Shown: positions 27,060 to 38,171 of the stretch, piece by piece | How positions within the stretch are numbered: the stretch's first letter is position 1 | Layout: each line of letters begins with the position of its first letter | DNA from: an uncultured cyanobacterium | Lineage (GTDB): Bacteria; Cyanobacteriota; Cyanobacteriia; Thermostichales; Thermostichaceae | NCBI GenBank assembly: GCA_937944885.1 | Contig: CALFBB010000020.1 | Coordinates: forward strand, 1-64,000 | Direction of reading: 5' to 3' | Length of the DNA: 64,000 nucleotides | The notes under the pieces: generated by a model | The model's input: only the letters and a program-made list of their open reading frames with translations | Databases searched by the model: none | What the model was told of the DNA's origin: nothing | Made by a program: the position numbers and the translations under genes

Positions 27060-27341
27060 GTGCCAGAAGAATTACCCCCCCCTAAAAAAGATGAATTTAT
27101 CTCGCCTCGCTATCCCTACTGGGGTGACGTGAAACCTCAGAATTTGATTTTTGATGCCAATTTACAGGAATTCAGCAATAGGGTAGCCCTGATTTGTAGC
27201 TTGGAAACCGGCGGGAAACTGAAGCCCGAGGAAGCCTATCAACAAATTAAGGAGCTGTGGAAACAACTGAAAGGAACCAAGAAAGCCATTTTGGATGACC
27301 CAAAGTGGAATGAACCACCACCAGAATTGCCAGAGGACTAA
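27060..27341 (+). CDS. Small conserved cyanobacterial protein (DUF7219-like)
   Basis: A 93-residue protein starting at GTG 27060. It is soluble and acidic, with a proline-rich start (PEELPPPKKDEFISPRYPYW) and a helical core (EFSNRVALICSLETGGK, EEAYQQIKELWKQLKG). It resembles a cyanobacteria-specific family that I recall as DUF7219; function unknown. It lies between two unrelated genes with no operon partner. The start codon is weakly supported because no strong ribosome site is visible. Confidence 0.6.
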   Translation: MPEELPPPKKDEFISPRYPYWGDVKPQNLIFDANLQEFSNRVALICSLETGGKLKPEEAYQQIKELWKQLKGTKKAILDDPKWNEPPPELPED

Positions 27342-27525
27342 CCGGTACAGCGTTTCAGCTTTATGCAAAACATGCGGCCGTGCAAGTACCTGGCCTAGCC
27401 TTTCCTCATCTGCACTGGCTGAAGTCGATGCCACTCGTAACTGAATAAAGCTGCAGGATCCAGGTTCCCGCAGGCAAAAAAGCTGATAATAAAGTCTGGA
27501 AATCTAGACTTTGCCGAGCGGGATC

Positions 27526-29253
<1,728 letters not shown>

Positions 29254-29281
29254 TCCATCCATCAGCACAGGGGCAGCAGGT

Positions 29282-30643
29282 ATGAATTTGGATAGAAACT
29301 CAGCTCTGATTCAGGTTGAGGAGGTTTACAAGCGTTTTCCTCTACCGGAAGGCAAGGGAGAGTTTACCGTTTTAAGCAACATCAGCCTTGAGGTAAGGGC
29401 AGGAGAAGTTGTGGCCCTTTTGGGCCGCAGTGGCAGTGGCAAAAGTACCCTGCTGCGGATTATGGCAGGGTTGATCCCACCCAGTCAGGGGCAGGTATTG
29501 AGCAACGGCAAGCCTTTGCGGGGGGCCAATCCGGATGTAGCGATGGTGTTTCAAAGTTTTGCTCTGCTGCCCTGGCTGACGGTGCAAGAAAATGTGGAGC
29601 TGGGGTTACAAGCCCGTGGGATCCCCAAGAAGGAGCGCCGGCAGCGGGCCTTGAAAGCAATTGATCTGGTGGGGCTAGATGGCTTTGAAAGTGCCTATCC
29701 CAAGGAACTTTCAGGGGGAATGAAGCAGCGGGTGGGCTTTGCCCGCGCCTTTGTGTTGGAGCCGAAGGTACTGTTTATGGACGAGCCTTTCAGCGCCCTG
29801 GATGTGCTGACAGCAGAGAACCTGCGCGGGGAAATTGACGATCTCTGGAATGCCGGTAGCTTTCCTTCTCAGAGCATTTTGATTGTGACCCACAATATCG
29901 AAGAGGCCGTCTTTCTGGCGGATCGGGTGGTGATCCTGGGATCCAATCCTGGGCGCATCCGCGGCGAGGTCAAGATTGACTTGCCCCGCCCCCATGATCG
30001 GTTGGATCCCCGCTTCAAATCCTTGGTGGACTACATCTACACAATTATGACCAACCCCGAGATTGAGGTCACAACAGAAATGGCGGTACAACCTCCTGTG
30101 AAGGAGCAGGTGTCCTCGCCCTATGCCTATCCCCTGCCCTATGCGCGGGTGGGAGGGATCAGCGGCCTGTTGGAGCTGATTGTGGAGCAACCCGAAGGGC
30201 AGGTAGATATTGCAGAGCTAGCAGAACGGCTCCGCCTGTCGGTGGATGATCTACTGCCGATTTTGGATGCAGCCGTGTTGCTGGGGTTTGCCGAGGTTTT
30301 GCAAGGGGAAGTTCACCTGACCGAGATTGGCCGCGACTTTGCCACCACCACTATCTTGCGCAGCAAGGATCTATTCCGGCAGCAGCTACTGGAGCGGGTA
30401 CCGGTGTTCAAGAGCATTCTGCAAACTTTGGAGGAAAAACGCAGCCACTCGATGCGGGGAGAATTCTTTCTGGATTTGTGGGATGAGCATTTTCCTCATG
30501 CAGAGGCTGAACGACAGTTCGCCACCGCCATCGACTGGGGTCGCTACGCGGAGTTGTTTGAGTACGATGCCCTAGAGGAACGGCTGTACTTGGCGGAAAC
30601 AACGCCGGAGCCCGTTGGAGTTGGGCAAACCCCAAGGGAGTAG
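29282..30643 (+). CDS. ABC transporter ATPase with C-terminal AAA-associated domain
   Basis: A 453-residue ATP-binding protein. Start ATG 29282 is chosen because longer in-frame starts run into the permease gene. Walker A is LLGRSGSGKSTLLRIMAG, the Q-loop MVFQSFALLPWLTV, the signature ELSGGMKQRVGFARAFV and Walker B VLFMDEPFSALD. After the ~270-residue ATPase comes a region about residues 285-440 (YARVGGISGLLELIVEQPEG, LRLSVDDLLPILDAAVLLGF) that matches the AAA-associated C-terminal domain with a winged-helix look, found on nitrate/sulfonate-class ATPases. It probably regulates transport. It forms an operon with the fused permease. Confidence 0.9.
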   Translation: MNLDRNSALIQVEEVYKRFPLPEGKGEFTVLSNISLEVRAGEVVALLGRSGSGKSTLLRIMAGLIPPSQGQVLSNGKPLRGANPDVAMVFQSFALLPWLTVQENVELGLQARGIPKKERRQRALKAIDLVGLDGFESAYPKELSGGMKQRVGFARAFVLEPKVLFMDEPFSALDVLTAENLRGEIDDLWNAGSFPSQSILIVTHNIEEAVFLADRVVILGSNPGRIRGEVKIDLPRPHDRLDPRFKSLVDYIYTIMTNPEIEVTTEMAVQPPVKEQVSSPYAYPLPYARVGGISGLLELIVEQPEGQVDIAELAERLRLSVDDLLPILDAAVLLGFAEVLQGEVHLTEIGRDFATTTILRSKDLFRQQLLERVPVFKSILQTLEEKRSHSMRGEFFLDLWDEHFPHAEAERQFATAIDWGRYAELFEYDALEERLYLAETTPEPVGVGQTPRE

Positions 30644-30726
30644 CTGTGCGGGTATCCCACGGCTGTACCGCGCCTGGTCGGCAAAAACTTTTCTGCCGCT
30701 CTGCCGTCTTTGTTGACTGATAACAC

Positions 30727-31713
30727 CTAGACGACAAAATCTAGAGCCAGAGAGGATGACAAATCCGGCAGCGCCTCCAGGATGCCATATTCCAGCATCA
30801 AACGTGCCGCTTCGGCCCAGACTTTAGCATCGATCACACCCAGTGGCCCACCTTGACCTCGCACATAAGGCTCCAGCAACTCCAGTGTAGGAGCTTGATA
30901 GGCTACATCCTTGTAGGGGGATCCCTCTGGCACAAAGCGTTCCACCACAAGAGCAGCCGCCCGCGGTTTATCCTTGAGGGCGCGGGCCCAGCCCCCGAAA
31001 GTTGCCGCTAGAAAGGCACGCACCGCTTCCGGTTTTTCGGCCAACACGCGCTCCGAGGCAACTATCGTCTGGGCAGTGGACAACAAGCCGTACTCACTTA
31101 AGCGCAGAACCTTAAGCTCAAAACCATATTTGGCCGCCACCCCAATCGGTTCGTCGATAACGTAGCACTGCACCGCTGCAAACTCCCCAGAGACAACCCG
31201 ATCAAACTTGTCAGCATAGGGGATCTCCACCACATTAATATTGGTGATCCCATTAACCCCCTCGACCAACTCCATCACCTTGATCCCATCCACATGAACA
31301 CCAACGGGCTTGCCGACGAGATCCGTAAGGCTTGCGAGTGCTACCTCCGGCACCGTCATCAGGCCGTAGGGGGAAGCGCGAAACATCGTGGCCACTGCCT
31401 TCACCGGCGCACCGGCAGCCTGGGCGGCAATGATCAGGTTTTGCTCAGCACAGGCCATATCCACCGCCCCCTCCGCCACAGCCTCAATCACATTCAGGCC
31501 ATCCGACCACTCGCGGATTTGCACAGATAGGTCGGAGGCAGCATAGAGGCCCTCTGCCTCAGCCACGAAGAGACCCGCAAACTGAGCGTTGTATTTCCAG
31601 TCAAGCTGGAAGGTCAGGGGTGTTGTTGCAGATGCCAATCGCGGCAGCATCAGCGTCGCCAACGCAGCTGTTCCGGTTGCCAAAACGGCTCGGCGACTGC
31701 GGAGCGTTCTCAT
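30727..31713 (-). CDS. NMT1/ThiY-like ABC substrate-binding protein
   Basis: About 328 residues from ATG 31713 (GTG 31734 possible). The N-terminus MRTLRSRRAVLATGTAALA has a twin-arginine-like pair and a signal sequence ending near LASA. The mature protein begins LTFQLDWKYNAQFAGLFVA, like the NMT1/THI5 family that includes pyrimidine (thiamine precursor), sulfonate and nitrate binders. It faces the permease-ATPase pair convergently and is very likely its periplasmic receptor. A ligand cannot be read from sequence; the DWKYNAQFAG start is closest in style to ThiY-type proteins, so a thiamine-precursor pyrimidine is one candidate. Confidence 0.82.
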   Translation of the reverse strand: MRTLRSRRAVLATGTAALATLMLPRLASATTPLTFQLDWKYNAQFAGLFVAEAEGLYAASDLSVQIREWSDGLNVIEAVAEGAVDMACAEQNLIIAAQAAGAPVKAVATMFRASPYGLMTVPEVALASLTDLVGKPVGVHVDGIKVMELVEGVNGITNINVVEIPYADKFDRVVSGEFAAVQCYVIDEPIGVAAKYGFELKVLRLSEYGLLSTAQTIVASERVLAEKPEAVRAFLAATFGGWARALKDKPRAAALVVERFVPEGSPYKDVAYQAPTLELLEPYVRGQGGPLGVIDAKVWAEAARLMLEYGILEALPDLSSSLALDFVV

Positions 31714-31734
31714 GGGGGTCAACTCTCGATGCAC

Positions 31735-32024
31735 TTTGCAAAAGGAAAATAGAAACGCTCTAAGTTTGCATGTCCCTCAGGACATGTTTTGTATCTATCC
31801 TTGCGGGGTAAGGATTTGCCCACCAGCAAAGAACTTAAAACTGCACGGGATCCAAATTCCAAAAGGGTTCCCATTTGCGGGATCCCTTGTTGTTGTCACT
31901 GGTTGTGATCGGGTGGGTTACCTGACTGGACAGAGAAGGTGGGCACCACACTCAGCTGGTCACTCTATGGACCAGCCTCTTAGGGGGCCATACTTCCATG
32001 TGGGTAGGGTTGACCCCTATCTTC
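31735..32024. other. Intergenic region with two perfect hairpins
   Basis: Between two minus-strand genes. Hairpin one: CATGTCC (31769-31775) / GGACATG (31780-31786) in the leader of the binding-protein gene. Hairpin two: GCTGGTC (31955-31961) / GACCAGC (31970-31976), just after the stop of the upstream gene. I looked for a TPP riboswitch core (CTGAGA, ACCTGATCTGG) because of the ThiY-like product and did not find it. Confidence 0.4.
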
Positions 32025-33062
32025 TCAACCAAACCGACCGGCACGGCGCACTGTAAAGTGGCCAACACCCACCTGGCGACCGTCGACAATAACTTCGACC
32101 CGATAACGGCCAACCAGGATAAAATCATTAAATTGCAAGAGGGAACGGACAGTATCGTAGATGGGATCCCAGACTAAAGAAAACTCCTGCAAAAGCTGCT
32201 CACCACCTGCCTCGCCCTCCTCATAGATCCAACGCACGCGCACATCGGCCCCACTAGAGGCTGACAGGGGCATCAATGCCCACATACCGGTGTCGGTGCT
32301 CTTAAACTCCCTTGTCGGTGGGCCTACGGAGCCATCTCCTTGAATTTCGTGTAGACTGACCGGGGTTAAATCACTCCCAGCTGGCGGATCAGACGCAGAC
32401 ACAGTATTCTCTTGCGCTTCTGCAGCCAGTTGATCCAACTCTGCCAGCAAGGCGGACTGTTGTTCCAGCAAGCTGCGCATCTCCTCCGCAGGGGTGTCTG
32501 GCGCAGCTGCCGCCCTCCCCGAGGTTGCCCCATTCAATCCGGCCAAAGCTTTGATCTTAGTGGGGTCAAGGGTTTCTAGGTCACCCTCGAGTAATCTCCT
32601 GAAGCGTCGGTACAGCTCGGTGCTCATCTGGGGTGAATTCACGGCATAAGCAACCCTAAGCGTGCTGTCGGCAGTTCTGGCGATGCGCCCGATTTCGTGT
32701 TGTGAGGCAAAGCCGTATTCAGCGTTGCAACCCGCACTGCGAAACTCATAGAGAACATCAGTGCTGGCTTCACGGTGGAACTCAAAGCTGCTTTCGGGAC
32801 AGTTCATGAGAAGGCGATCCCGAAGATTGTTGGCAAGAACCTGCGGCACATCTGGCCTTTTGATGGTCATGAAGGTAAGCATCTCGTCCCAACTGGCTAG
32901 GTTCTCCCCTGGTCGGAGCAAAACCGTCATGCTCAGCTGCTCGTTCTCCTCCTGCTGAGCAACCACCCATTCCCTAGGGTCACCCTGGATGGTGATGTTG
33001 CCTGAGGGGCTCAAGCTGGCAGAAGCATAAAGAAGGGCAGTGAGCAATCCAGCCTGCATCAC
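32025..33062 (-). CDS. Conserved secreted protein of unknown function
   Basis: A 345-residue protein with a hydrophobic N-terminus (MMQAGLLTALLYASASLS), likely a signal peptide. The first domain (about residues 25-165: WVVAQQEENEQLSMTVLLRPGENLASW, then SPQMSTELYRRFRRLLEGD) looks like a periplasmic alpha/beta domain with two cysteines, Cys in MNCPESS and in SAGCNAEYG, that may form a disulfide. A low-complexity linker follows, then a beta domain ending GRYRVEVIVDGRQVGVGHF. I do not recognise it. It lies upstream of the binding protein on the same strand, but hairpins separate them. Confidence 0.6.
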   Translation of the reverse strand: MMQAGLLTALLYASASLSPSGNITIQGDPREWVVAQQEENEQLSMTVLLRPGENLASWDEMLTFMTIKRPDVPQVLANNLRDRLLMNCPESSFEFHREASTDVLYEFRSAGCNAEYGFASQHEIGRIARTADSTLRVAYAVNSPQMSTELYRRFRRLLEGDLETLDPTKIKALAGLNGATSGRAAAAPDTPAEEMRSLLEQQSALLAELDQLAAEAQENTVSASDPPAGSDLTPVSLHEIQGDGSVGPPTREFKSTDTGMWALMPLSASSGADVRVRWIYEEGEAGGEQLLQEFSLVWDPIYDTVRSLLQFNDFILVGRYRVEVIVDGRQVGVGHFTVRRAGRFG

Positions 33063-33263
33063 GAACCTCCTGTTGAGAATCTCATGGATCTTTCGTGATC
33101 GAAGTAGTTATGACTAAAAATAAGGCAGACTCTCTGTCGTATTCTGAGCTAAGTGTATTGAGGATTCTTCTCCAGCAGCAACTGCTAAACTCTACCGAGT
33201 TTTGAGATCAATAGTCACACCCAAAGTTATTCGCAGGGATAGACAAGCGCAGAATCGAGCACT

Positions 33264-34526
33264 ATGGACATCAGCATCGGCCAATGGGTATGGAGTGGGG
33301 CAATTGCCTTGGCATCAATTCTATGGGCTGAGATTGTGCGGGATATTCGCCACTGGCTGGCCCATGTCTGGCCTTGGCTAATGCCCAAGCATAACCTGCA
33401 CCATCGCCTGTTCCGTCGTGATCTAGGTGTGGTAGACAGGCAACTGTACCGGCAAGCCCAGTGGCATCACGATGTGCCCGAAGCAGTGACCATGATCCTG
33501 GTAGGGATCCCTTGGGTCATAGTTTTGGGATGGGGATCCTGGCTGAATGGCTTAGCAGCAGGCGTGGGTGTTGCCTACTCCGCTAGTTTTCTGGCCTCTG
33601 GGATGCTACGAGGTTGGGGTCTGGCCTTAGAAACCGATATCACTCACCAGCCGGGACCGTTTCTGTCTCCCCCTAGCCAATGGCATGTCAACCGTGCTTA
33701 CCACTGGCGACATCACTTTGACAATCCCAACGCTTACTTTTGCGGCACACTAACCCTTGTGGATCGGATAATGGGCACCAGTCTTTCTTTGCAGGGCAAG
33801 CGAGTAGCAGTTACAGGGGCCTCTGGCACCCTTGGCCGTGAGCTACTGAAACATTTCCATCGGCAGGGGGCGAAAGTGATTGCCCTCAGCTCCCAGCTCC
33901 ATCCTGTTCAAATCGAGGTGAACGGAGAGCTACAGGCGGTGGAAACGATCCATTGGCAGGTGGGTCAGGAGGGATCCCTAGTGCAGCTATTGGAGCGGAT
34001 CGATATTTTGGTGCTCAACCACGGCCTCAATGTGCATGCAGCTCGGGATGCAGAGGCGGTTCAACAGTCCTACGCTATCAATACCTTTTCCAGTTGGCGG
34101 CTAATGGAACTGTTTTTCCAGACGGTACGCAGTAACCCAGAAGTAGCCACCAAAGAGATTTGGGTCAATACTTCAGAAGCGGAAGTCAGCCCTGCCTTCA
34201 GCCCCCTGTACGAGCTTTCCAAACGTACCCTTGGAGACTTGGTGACGCTACGCCGCCTAGATGCCCCTTGCGTGGTACGCAAGCTGATCCTAGGCCCCTT
34301 TAAGAGCAACCTGAACCCGATTGGAGTGATGTCTGGAGATTGGGTCGCAGCACAGATCCTGGCCCAAGCTAAGCGGGATGTCCGCAACATTATTGTTACC
34401 ATCAACCCTCTCACCTACCTGTTCTTCCCCCTGAAAGAGCTTGCTGTAGGTACCTATTTTCGGTTGTTCAGCCGTCCGCTCCCCTCTCCCGAAGTCTCTG
34501 CTATCAACCCCAATGGCATCCTCTAG
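33264..34526 (+). CDS. Bifunctional sterol desaturase/short-chain dehydrogenase fusion
   Basis: The 420-residue protein joins two domains. Residues 1-170 are a membrane di-iron fatty-acid-hydroxylase/sterol-desaturase type domain with histidine clusters HNLHH, WHHDVPEA and YHWRHHFDNPNAYF. Residues about 178-400 are a short-chain dehydrogenase with the nucleotide motif VTGASGTLGREL, LVLNHGLN, and the catalytic YELSK (Y-x-x-x-K). This fusion is recognised in cyanobacterial annotations. It may hydroxylate and then oxidise or reduce a lipid or carotenoid; the substrate is unknown. Some di-iron histidine boxes look shorter than in canonical desaturases. Confidence 0.82.
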   Translation: MDISIGQWVWSGAIALASILWAEIVRDIRHWLAHVWPWLMPKHNLHHRLFRRDLGVVDRQLYRQAQWHHDVPEAVTMILVGIPWVIVLGWGSWLNGLAAGVGVAYSASFLASGMLRGWGLALETDITHQPGPFLSPPSQWHVNRAYHWRHHFDNPNAYFCGTLTLVDRIMGTSLSLQGKRVAVTGASGTLGRELLKHFHRQGAKVIALSSQLHPVQIEVNGELQAVETIHWQVGQEGSLVQLLERIDILVLNHGLNVHAARDAEAVQQSYAINTFSSWRLMELFFQTVRSNPEVATKEIWVNTSEAEVSPAFSPLYELSKRTLGDLVTLRRLDAPCVVRKLILGPFKSNLNPIGVMSGDWVAAQILAQAKRDVRNIIVTINPLTYLFFPLKELAVGTYFRLFSRPLPSPEVSAINPNGIL

Positions 34527-34757
34527 AACGGAACAGACATGAGAACAGACATGAGATCTATGGCAGGTCTATGGCGCTGAGCGCAAAAGTAGAGTAAGAC
34601 AAGAGCAGGTTCCCGATAAAGCTTCCCCAGCAGGAAGTAGGTAGTGGTTCAGTTCTGTCTGTGTTAGGGGGAGGAAGTCTTGTTGCCTTAGCAGCACAGA
34701 GTTCTCTCCTATGCTGCAGGCAGAGTGGGCTCTTTGTGTGAGGAGTAGGAGTGAGAG

Positions 34758-35522
34758 ATGAAAGTTGCACGCAAATGGTTAGGCGCAGTGTTTTGGGTAG
34801 TGGGCGGTGCTCTCATGCCTGGTTTGTTGTCGGGTTGTGCCCTTCCCATGCCTTCGGCATCTGCTGAAGTTTCTGAGATTCAGGTGCGGTTGGTCCATGT
34901 TGCGCCCAACACTCCCTTCATCGACCTAGAGGTGGGGGGGGTCAGGGCTGCTCAGCAGGTGGCCTATGGTTCAGTGAGCGAGTATGTGCGGATGCCGGCA
35001 GGCGAGTACGATATCTTCTTGTATTCGATGCCCAGAACCATTGACCCGAGCCAATCTTTACGTCCTGAGATTGCCGCTAGAACCGTGGCTAGCTTACGGG
35101 GTGGAGGGGTGTTTTCCGTAGTTGCTACCGACGAGCCCAATCGCATGACAGCCTTGATTTTGCAAGACAACATCAACCCCCTCTTCGATCAAGCACTGGT
35201 GCGGTTTGTTCATGCGGCCCCTGATACACCGCCTCTCCAATGGCGGGGAGAGCAAGACCGCGTGCTTTTGCCTCACTTGGCCTTTGGGGAAGTGTCTACC
35301 TTCCAAGCGCTGCGACCTGGGTTTACCCAAATTCAGGTGGCCCCGGCCCCTTCCACCACACCTGGTGTACAGCCTACGGCCGCTAGCTCTGCCTTGCGGC
35401 GGTTTGATCTACAGTTGGAAGCCGGTAAGGTGTACACCCTTTACGTGTCTGGTCTGTTGCGTAGCAAGCCAGGCTTGGATCTGGTGTTGGCCGAGGAAAC
35501 TCGCGCTCGCAAGCTGCTGTAG
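34758..35522 (+). CDS. DUF4397 lipoprotein
   Basis: A 254-residue predicted lipoprotein: signal sequence with lipobox LLSGC (Cys27), preceded by an AGGAGT ribosome site. Two DUF4397 repeats follow: the first VRLVHVAPNTPFIDLEVGG to about residue 130, the second VRFVHAAPDTPPLQWRG with LPHLAFGEVSTFQAL, ending KVYTLYVSGLL. DUF4397 domains are beta-sandwich modules of surface or periplasmic proteins with unknown ligand. The gene is monocistronic. Confidence 0.85.
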   Translation: MKVARKWLGAVFWVVGGALMPGLLSGCALPMPSASAEVSEIQVRLVHVAPNTPFIDLEVGGVRAAQQVAYGSVSEYVRMPAGEYDIFLYSMPRTIDPSQSLRPEIAARTVASLRGGGVFSVVATDEPNRMTALILQDNINPLFDQALVRFVHAAPDTPPLQWRGEQDRVLLPHLAFGEVSTFQALRPGFTQIQVAPAPSTTPGVQPTAASSALRRFDLQLEAGKVYTLYVSGLLRSKPGLDLVLAEETRARKLL

Positions 35523-35787
35523 AGAGGTTTTCCTCCCTCTGCCATCTCTAGCCTCTTGCGATCAATCTTTCTTCATTTAATTAACTTTTATTTAAGCTTT
35601 ACGGCGGGTTCTGGGATCCCCTGGACGTCTGAGGTCTCTAATCGTTGATCGCGACAGCGGTGCGTAGCACTATAACTTGCCCTAGAAAGGTACCTACAGC
35701 CTGCCAAAATCCACATGGCGAGCACAGTCGCGTAGCGAGCACTAAGCAAGCGCTCATTGGGAAACCGACCTCAAAGTGGGAAAGCAA

Positions 35788-37125
35788 ATGGACTCCTTGT
35801 TTCAAGTGGTGGTGCTTAACCAAACTCCCGACCCAGAACGGGTGGTTTACCAGGCTATGCACCAGGATTACAGCCCTGAGTTTGTGACGCCTGAGGAGCG
35901 GCTTCCAGAGCGTTACGGCGAGGCAGTGGTGCGGCACCTGCTAGAAGGCAACCGCGGCCATTACGGCCCCTTGGAGCATCCCCAAATCACCTTTGCTGTG
36001 GGTTACTTCCCCCATACGGTCATGCAACAGGCTCGCACCCATCGAGTGGGGGTGAGTTTTGATGTGCAGTGTTTGGCTGGCGATACCGAGGTGACGTTTG
36101 TGCGTAGCTCCGGTGGGTTGAGAAAAATCAAAATCGCTCAACTGTACGATCTCTGGGCTAACGGCGAGAAAGCAATTCGAGAGCGCAAGCTGCGCGGATG
36201 CCAGGGCGAACCGCCGGCTACCTATCGCCGCGACTGCAAAACTCGCCTGCAAAAAATGCGGCTGCGCGTGCTCAACGAGGACATCGGCCTATTTGAAACC
36301 GGCCACCTGCAAAACGTCATGTGTAGCGGTCTCCAGCCGGTGTACCGCCTGACCCTGGCTAATGGCAAAACCCTTGACTGCACTGTCAACCACCGGCTCT
36401 ACACGTCCCAGGGCTGGCAGCGCATGGGGGATGCTCTGGGCTTAGTGGTTGACAACACTCACCAGGTCTTGGCCATCACAAAAACCTGCAAACTGATGAC
36501 CAACGGCGTGGTTTGCCCCGATGCCCTCTACAACCAAAAACCGTGGCTAAAAGCCCATCCGGTAGGGGTCGTTAGTGTAGAGTACCTGGGTATGCAGACA
36601 ACCTATGATCTGGAAGTGGAAGGCCCCTGGCACAACTTCGTAGCTAACGGCGTGGTAGTGCACAATTCCTTTCGCTACACCGGACAACAAATAGCTGCAG
36701 TAGGGCAAGCCCTTTTCTGGGGCAAAGCTGCCGACGTGGAGCAGTTATTTTATGTGCCGCAAACGGTCAAGGAAGGTAAAGCCAAAACCAGGCAAGGGGT
36801 GAAAACCCTCTCCCCCGAAGCCCTAGAAATTATCCTTGAGCAATATCGCAACCAAGCTATTGCCTATTACCGCCTCACCGAAGAATGTGGAGTGCCCTAT
36901 GAGGATGCCCGCAACATCATCGGTTACGGCATCCGTCAGCATTTTGTAGTATCCTTCAATTGTCGTAGTCTGATGCACTTTTTGGATTTACGCGCCAAGG
37001 AGGATGCCCAGCTTGAAATCCGGCAGTTGTGCGAATTAATCTGGCCCCACTTTCAAGCCTGGTGCCCCCATATTGCGGCTTGGTACAAAGAAAATCGCTG
37101 GGGTAAAGCAAGACTGGCCCCTTAA
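35788..37125 (+). CDS. thyX: FAD-dependent thymidylate synthase ThyX interrupted by an intein
   Basis: ThyX makes dTMP from dUMP using FAD, NADPH and methylenetetrahydrofolate. The reading frame has 445 residues from ATG 35788 (GTG 35776 possible), against about 220-250 for ThyX. The excess is a 199-residue intein at 36070-36666. N-extein: 94 residues ending RTHRVGVSFDVQ. C-extein: 152 residues starting SFRYTGQQ. Splicing would restore the ThyX signature RTHRVGVSFDVQSFRY, and a 246-residue enzyme. The intein sits directly before the conserved serine of the active-site motif, so the enzyme should be inactive until spliced. It has a methyltransferase gene 17 bp downstream. Confidence 0.95.
   Translation: MDSLFQVVVLNQTPDPERVVYQAMHQDYSPEFVTPEERLPERYGEAVVRHLLEGNRGHYGPLEHPQITFAVGYFPHTVMQQARTHRVGVSFDVQCLAGDTEVTFVRSSGGLRKIKIAQLYDLWANGEKAIRERKLRGCQGEPPATYRRDCKTRLQKMRLRVLNEDIGLFETGHLQNVMCSGLQPVYRLTLANGKTLDCTVNHRLYTSQGWQRMGDALGLVVDNTHQVLAITKTCKLMTNGVVCPDALYNQKPWLKAHPVGVVSVEYLGMQTTYDLEVEGPWHNFVANGVVVHNSFRYTGQQIAAVGQALFWGKAADVEQLFYVPQTVKEGKAKTRQGVKTLSPEALEIILEQYRNQAIAYYRLTEECGVPYEDARNIIGYGIRQHFVVSFNCRSLMHFLDLRAKEDAQLEIRQLCELIWPHFQAWCPHIAAWYKENRWGKARLAP
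36070..36666 (+). other. Mini-intein inside ThyX
   Basis: 199 residues from Cys1 (CLAGDTEVTF, block A) to the terminal HN (VVVHN, block G), followed by Ser as the +1 extein nucleophile. Block B has TVNHRLYT (TxxH), and block F YDLEVEGPWHNFVANGV. There is no LAGLIDADG motif and no space for a homing endonuclease, so it is a mini-intein. A basic stretch between blocks A and B (about residues 35-75, with AIRERKLRGCQGE and TYRRDCKTRLQKM) is an extra insertion. Inteins at ThyX are known in other cyanobacteria; whether the site is the same must be checked. Confidence 0.93.
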
Positions 37126-37142
37126 CGGGATAACGGAGCAAG

Positions 37143-37904
37143 ATGGATCCCAAAGCCTACGAACAAATGGCCAAGTTAGAAGACGAGCATTGGTGGTTCG
37201 TAGGTCGCCGTCACATCCTTTGTCGGGTGCTCGAGACACTCAATCTCCCCGCTTCGGCCCAGATTTTGGAAGCCGGCTGCGGCAGTGGCGGCAACCTCAA
37301 GATGTTGTCTCGATTTGGTAAAGTCTGGGCAATAGAAAAAAGTGAGCTGGCGCACGCTATTGCCCAAGCCCGCGGAATTGGAACTGTCGAGCAGGGAGAA
37401 CTCCCAGAAGGGATCCCATTCGAGAATCAACGCTTTGATTTAATTGCATTGCTGGATGTATTGGAGCATTTAGAGCAAGATCAAGAAGCTGTGAAGGCTT
37501 TGAGATCCAGGCTGATCCTGACAGGCTATCTGGTGATCACCGTTCCTGCTTACCCATGGCTATGGAGTGCTCATGATGAGCTCAACCATCACAAACGTCG
37601 TTATACTTACAGGCAACTGCTAGCTGTTCTGAATGCTTCTGGACTGGAAGTTGACTTTGTTTGTTATTTCAATAGTTTCCTTTTTCCTTTAATTGCAGGG
37701 ATCCGAATCATGCAGGGTTTGCTACGGAAAGCATTTCATTTTCAAGAGGCTGATGATCTCAAGATGCCACCTCTTTGGCTGAATCAACTTTTGACACATC
37801 TTTTTGCTTCTGAAGCTTGCCTAATACCCAAGTTTTCTCCTCCCTTTGGTTTATCTTTGCTAGCAGTAGCAAGACCAGCAAGAATGAATCTGGTAGAAGA
37901 TTAG
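37143..37904 (+). CDS. Class I SAM-dependent methyltransferase
   Basis: The 253-residue protein starts with KAYEQMAKLEDEHWWFVGRR, a beginning seen in many glycan/lipid-associated methyltransferases, then the SAM loop ILEAGCGSGGNLKML, and FDLIALLDVLEHLEQDQEA for motif II. A late part has YLVITVPAYPWLWSAHDELN and HHKRRYTYRQL, typical of this subgroup. A hydrophobic segment FNSFLFPLIAGIRIMQGLL may sit on the membrane. It follows thyX by 17 bp and may be co-transcribed. The target is unknown. Confidence 0.85.
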   Translation: MDPKAYEQMAKLEDEHWWFVGRRHILCRVLETLNLPASAQILEAGCGSGGNLKMLSRFGKVWAIEKSELAHAIAQARGIGTVEQGELPEGIPFENQRFDLIALLDVLEHLEQDQEAVKALRSRLILTGYLVITVPAYPWLWSAHDELNHHKRRYTYRQLLAVLNASGLEVDFVCYFNSFLFPLIAGIRIMQGLLRKAFHFQEADDLKMPPLWLNQLLTHLFASEACLIPKFSPPFGLSLLAVARPARMNLVED

Positions 37905-38171
37905 CCTGAAAGTAATCAGATTTGATTCAGCCACAAGAGTAGGTTTTAGAAAGTCTTACAATCAATCTACCTGATTATCTAATTGTCTCTATCAATTGTT
38001 CTATTTTGAACTTACCTCAACTGTGCTTTGAGTAAATGCCTAAAGTTGATTGTGGGCGGAGTACAAGATTTTCTCCGTATCTCCTTCTCACCTCCCCAAG
38101 GAGCTTGGTAATTGGTTTTATTTGCTACCTTAATGAAGGCTGCTGACCAGATAACTACTCATTCTTTGTCC

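Noticed and set aside
31735-32024. Possible TPP riboswitch before the ThiY-like receptor
   Set aside because: The conserved THI-box elements CTGAGA and ACCTGATCTGG are not arranged on the minus strand.
34527-34757. glnA-type or other riboswitch before the DUF4397 gene because of GGAAGTAGG
   Set aside because: Only a short similarity is present; the other conserved parts of the glutamine motif are missing.
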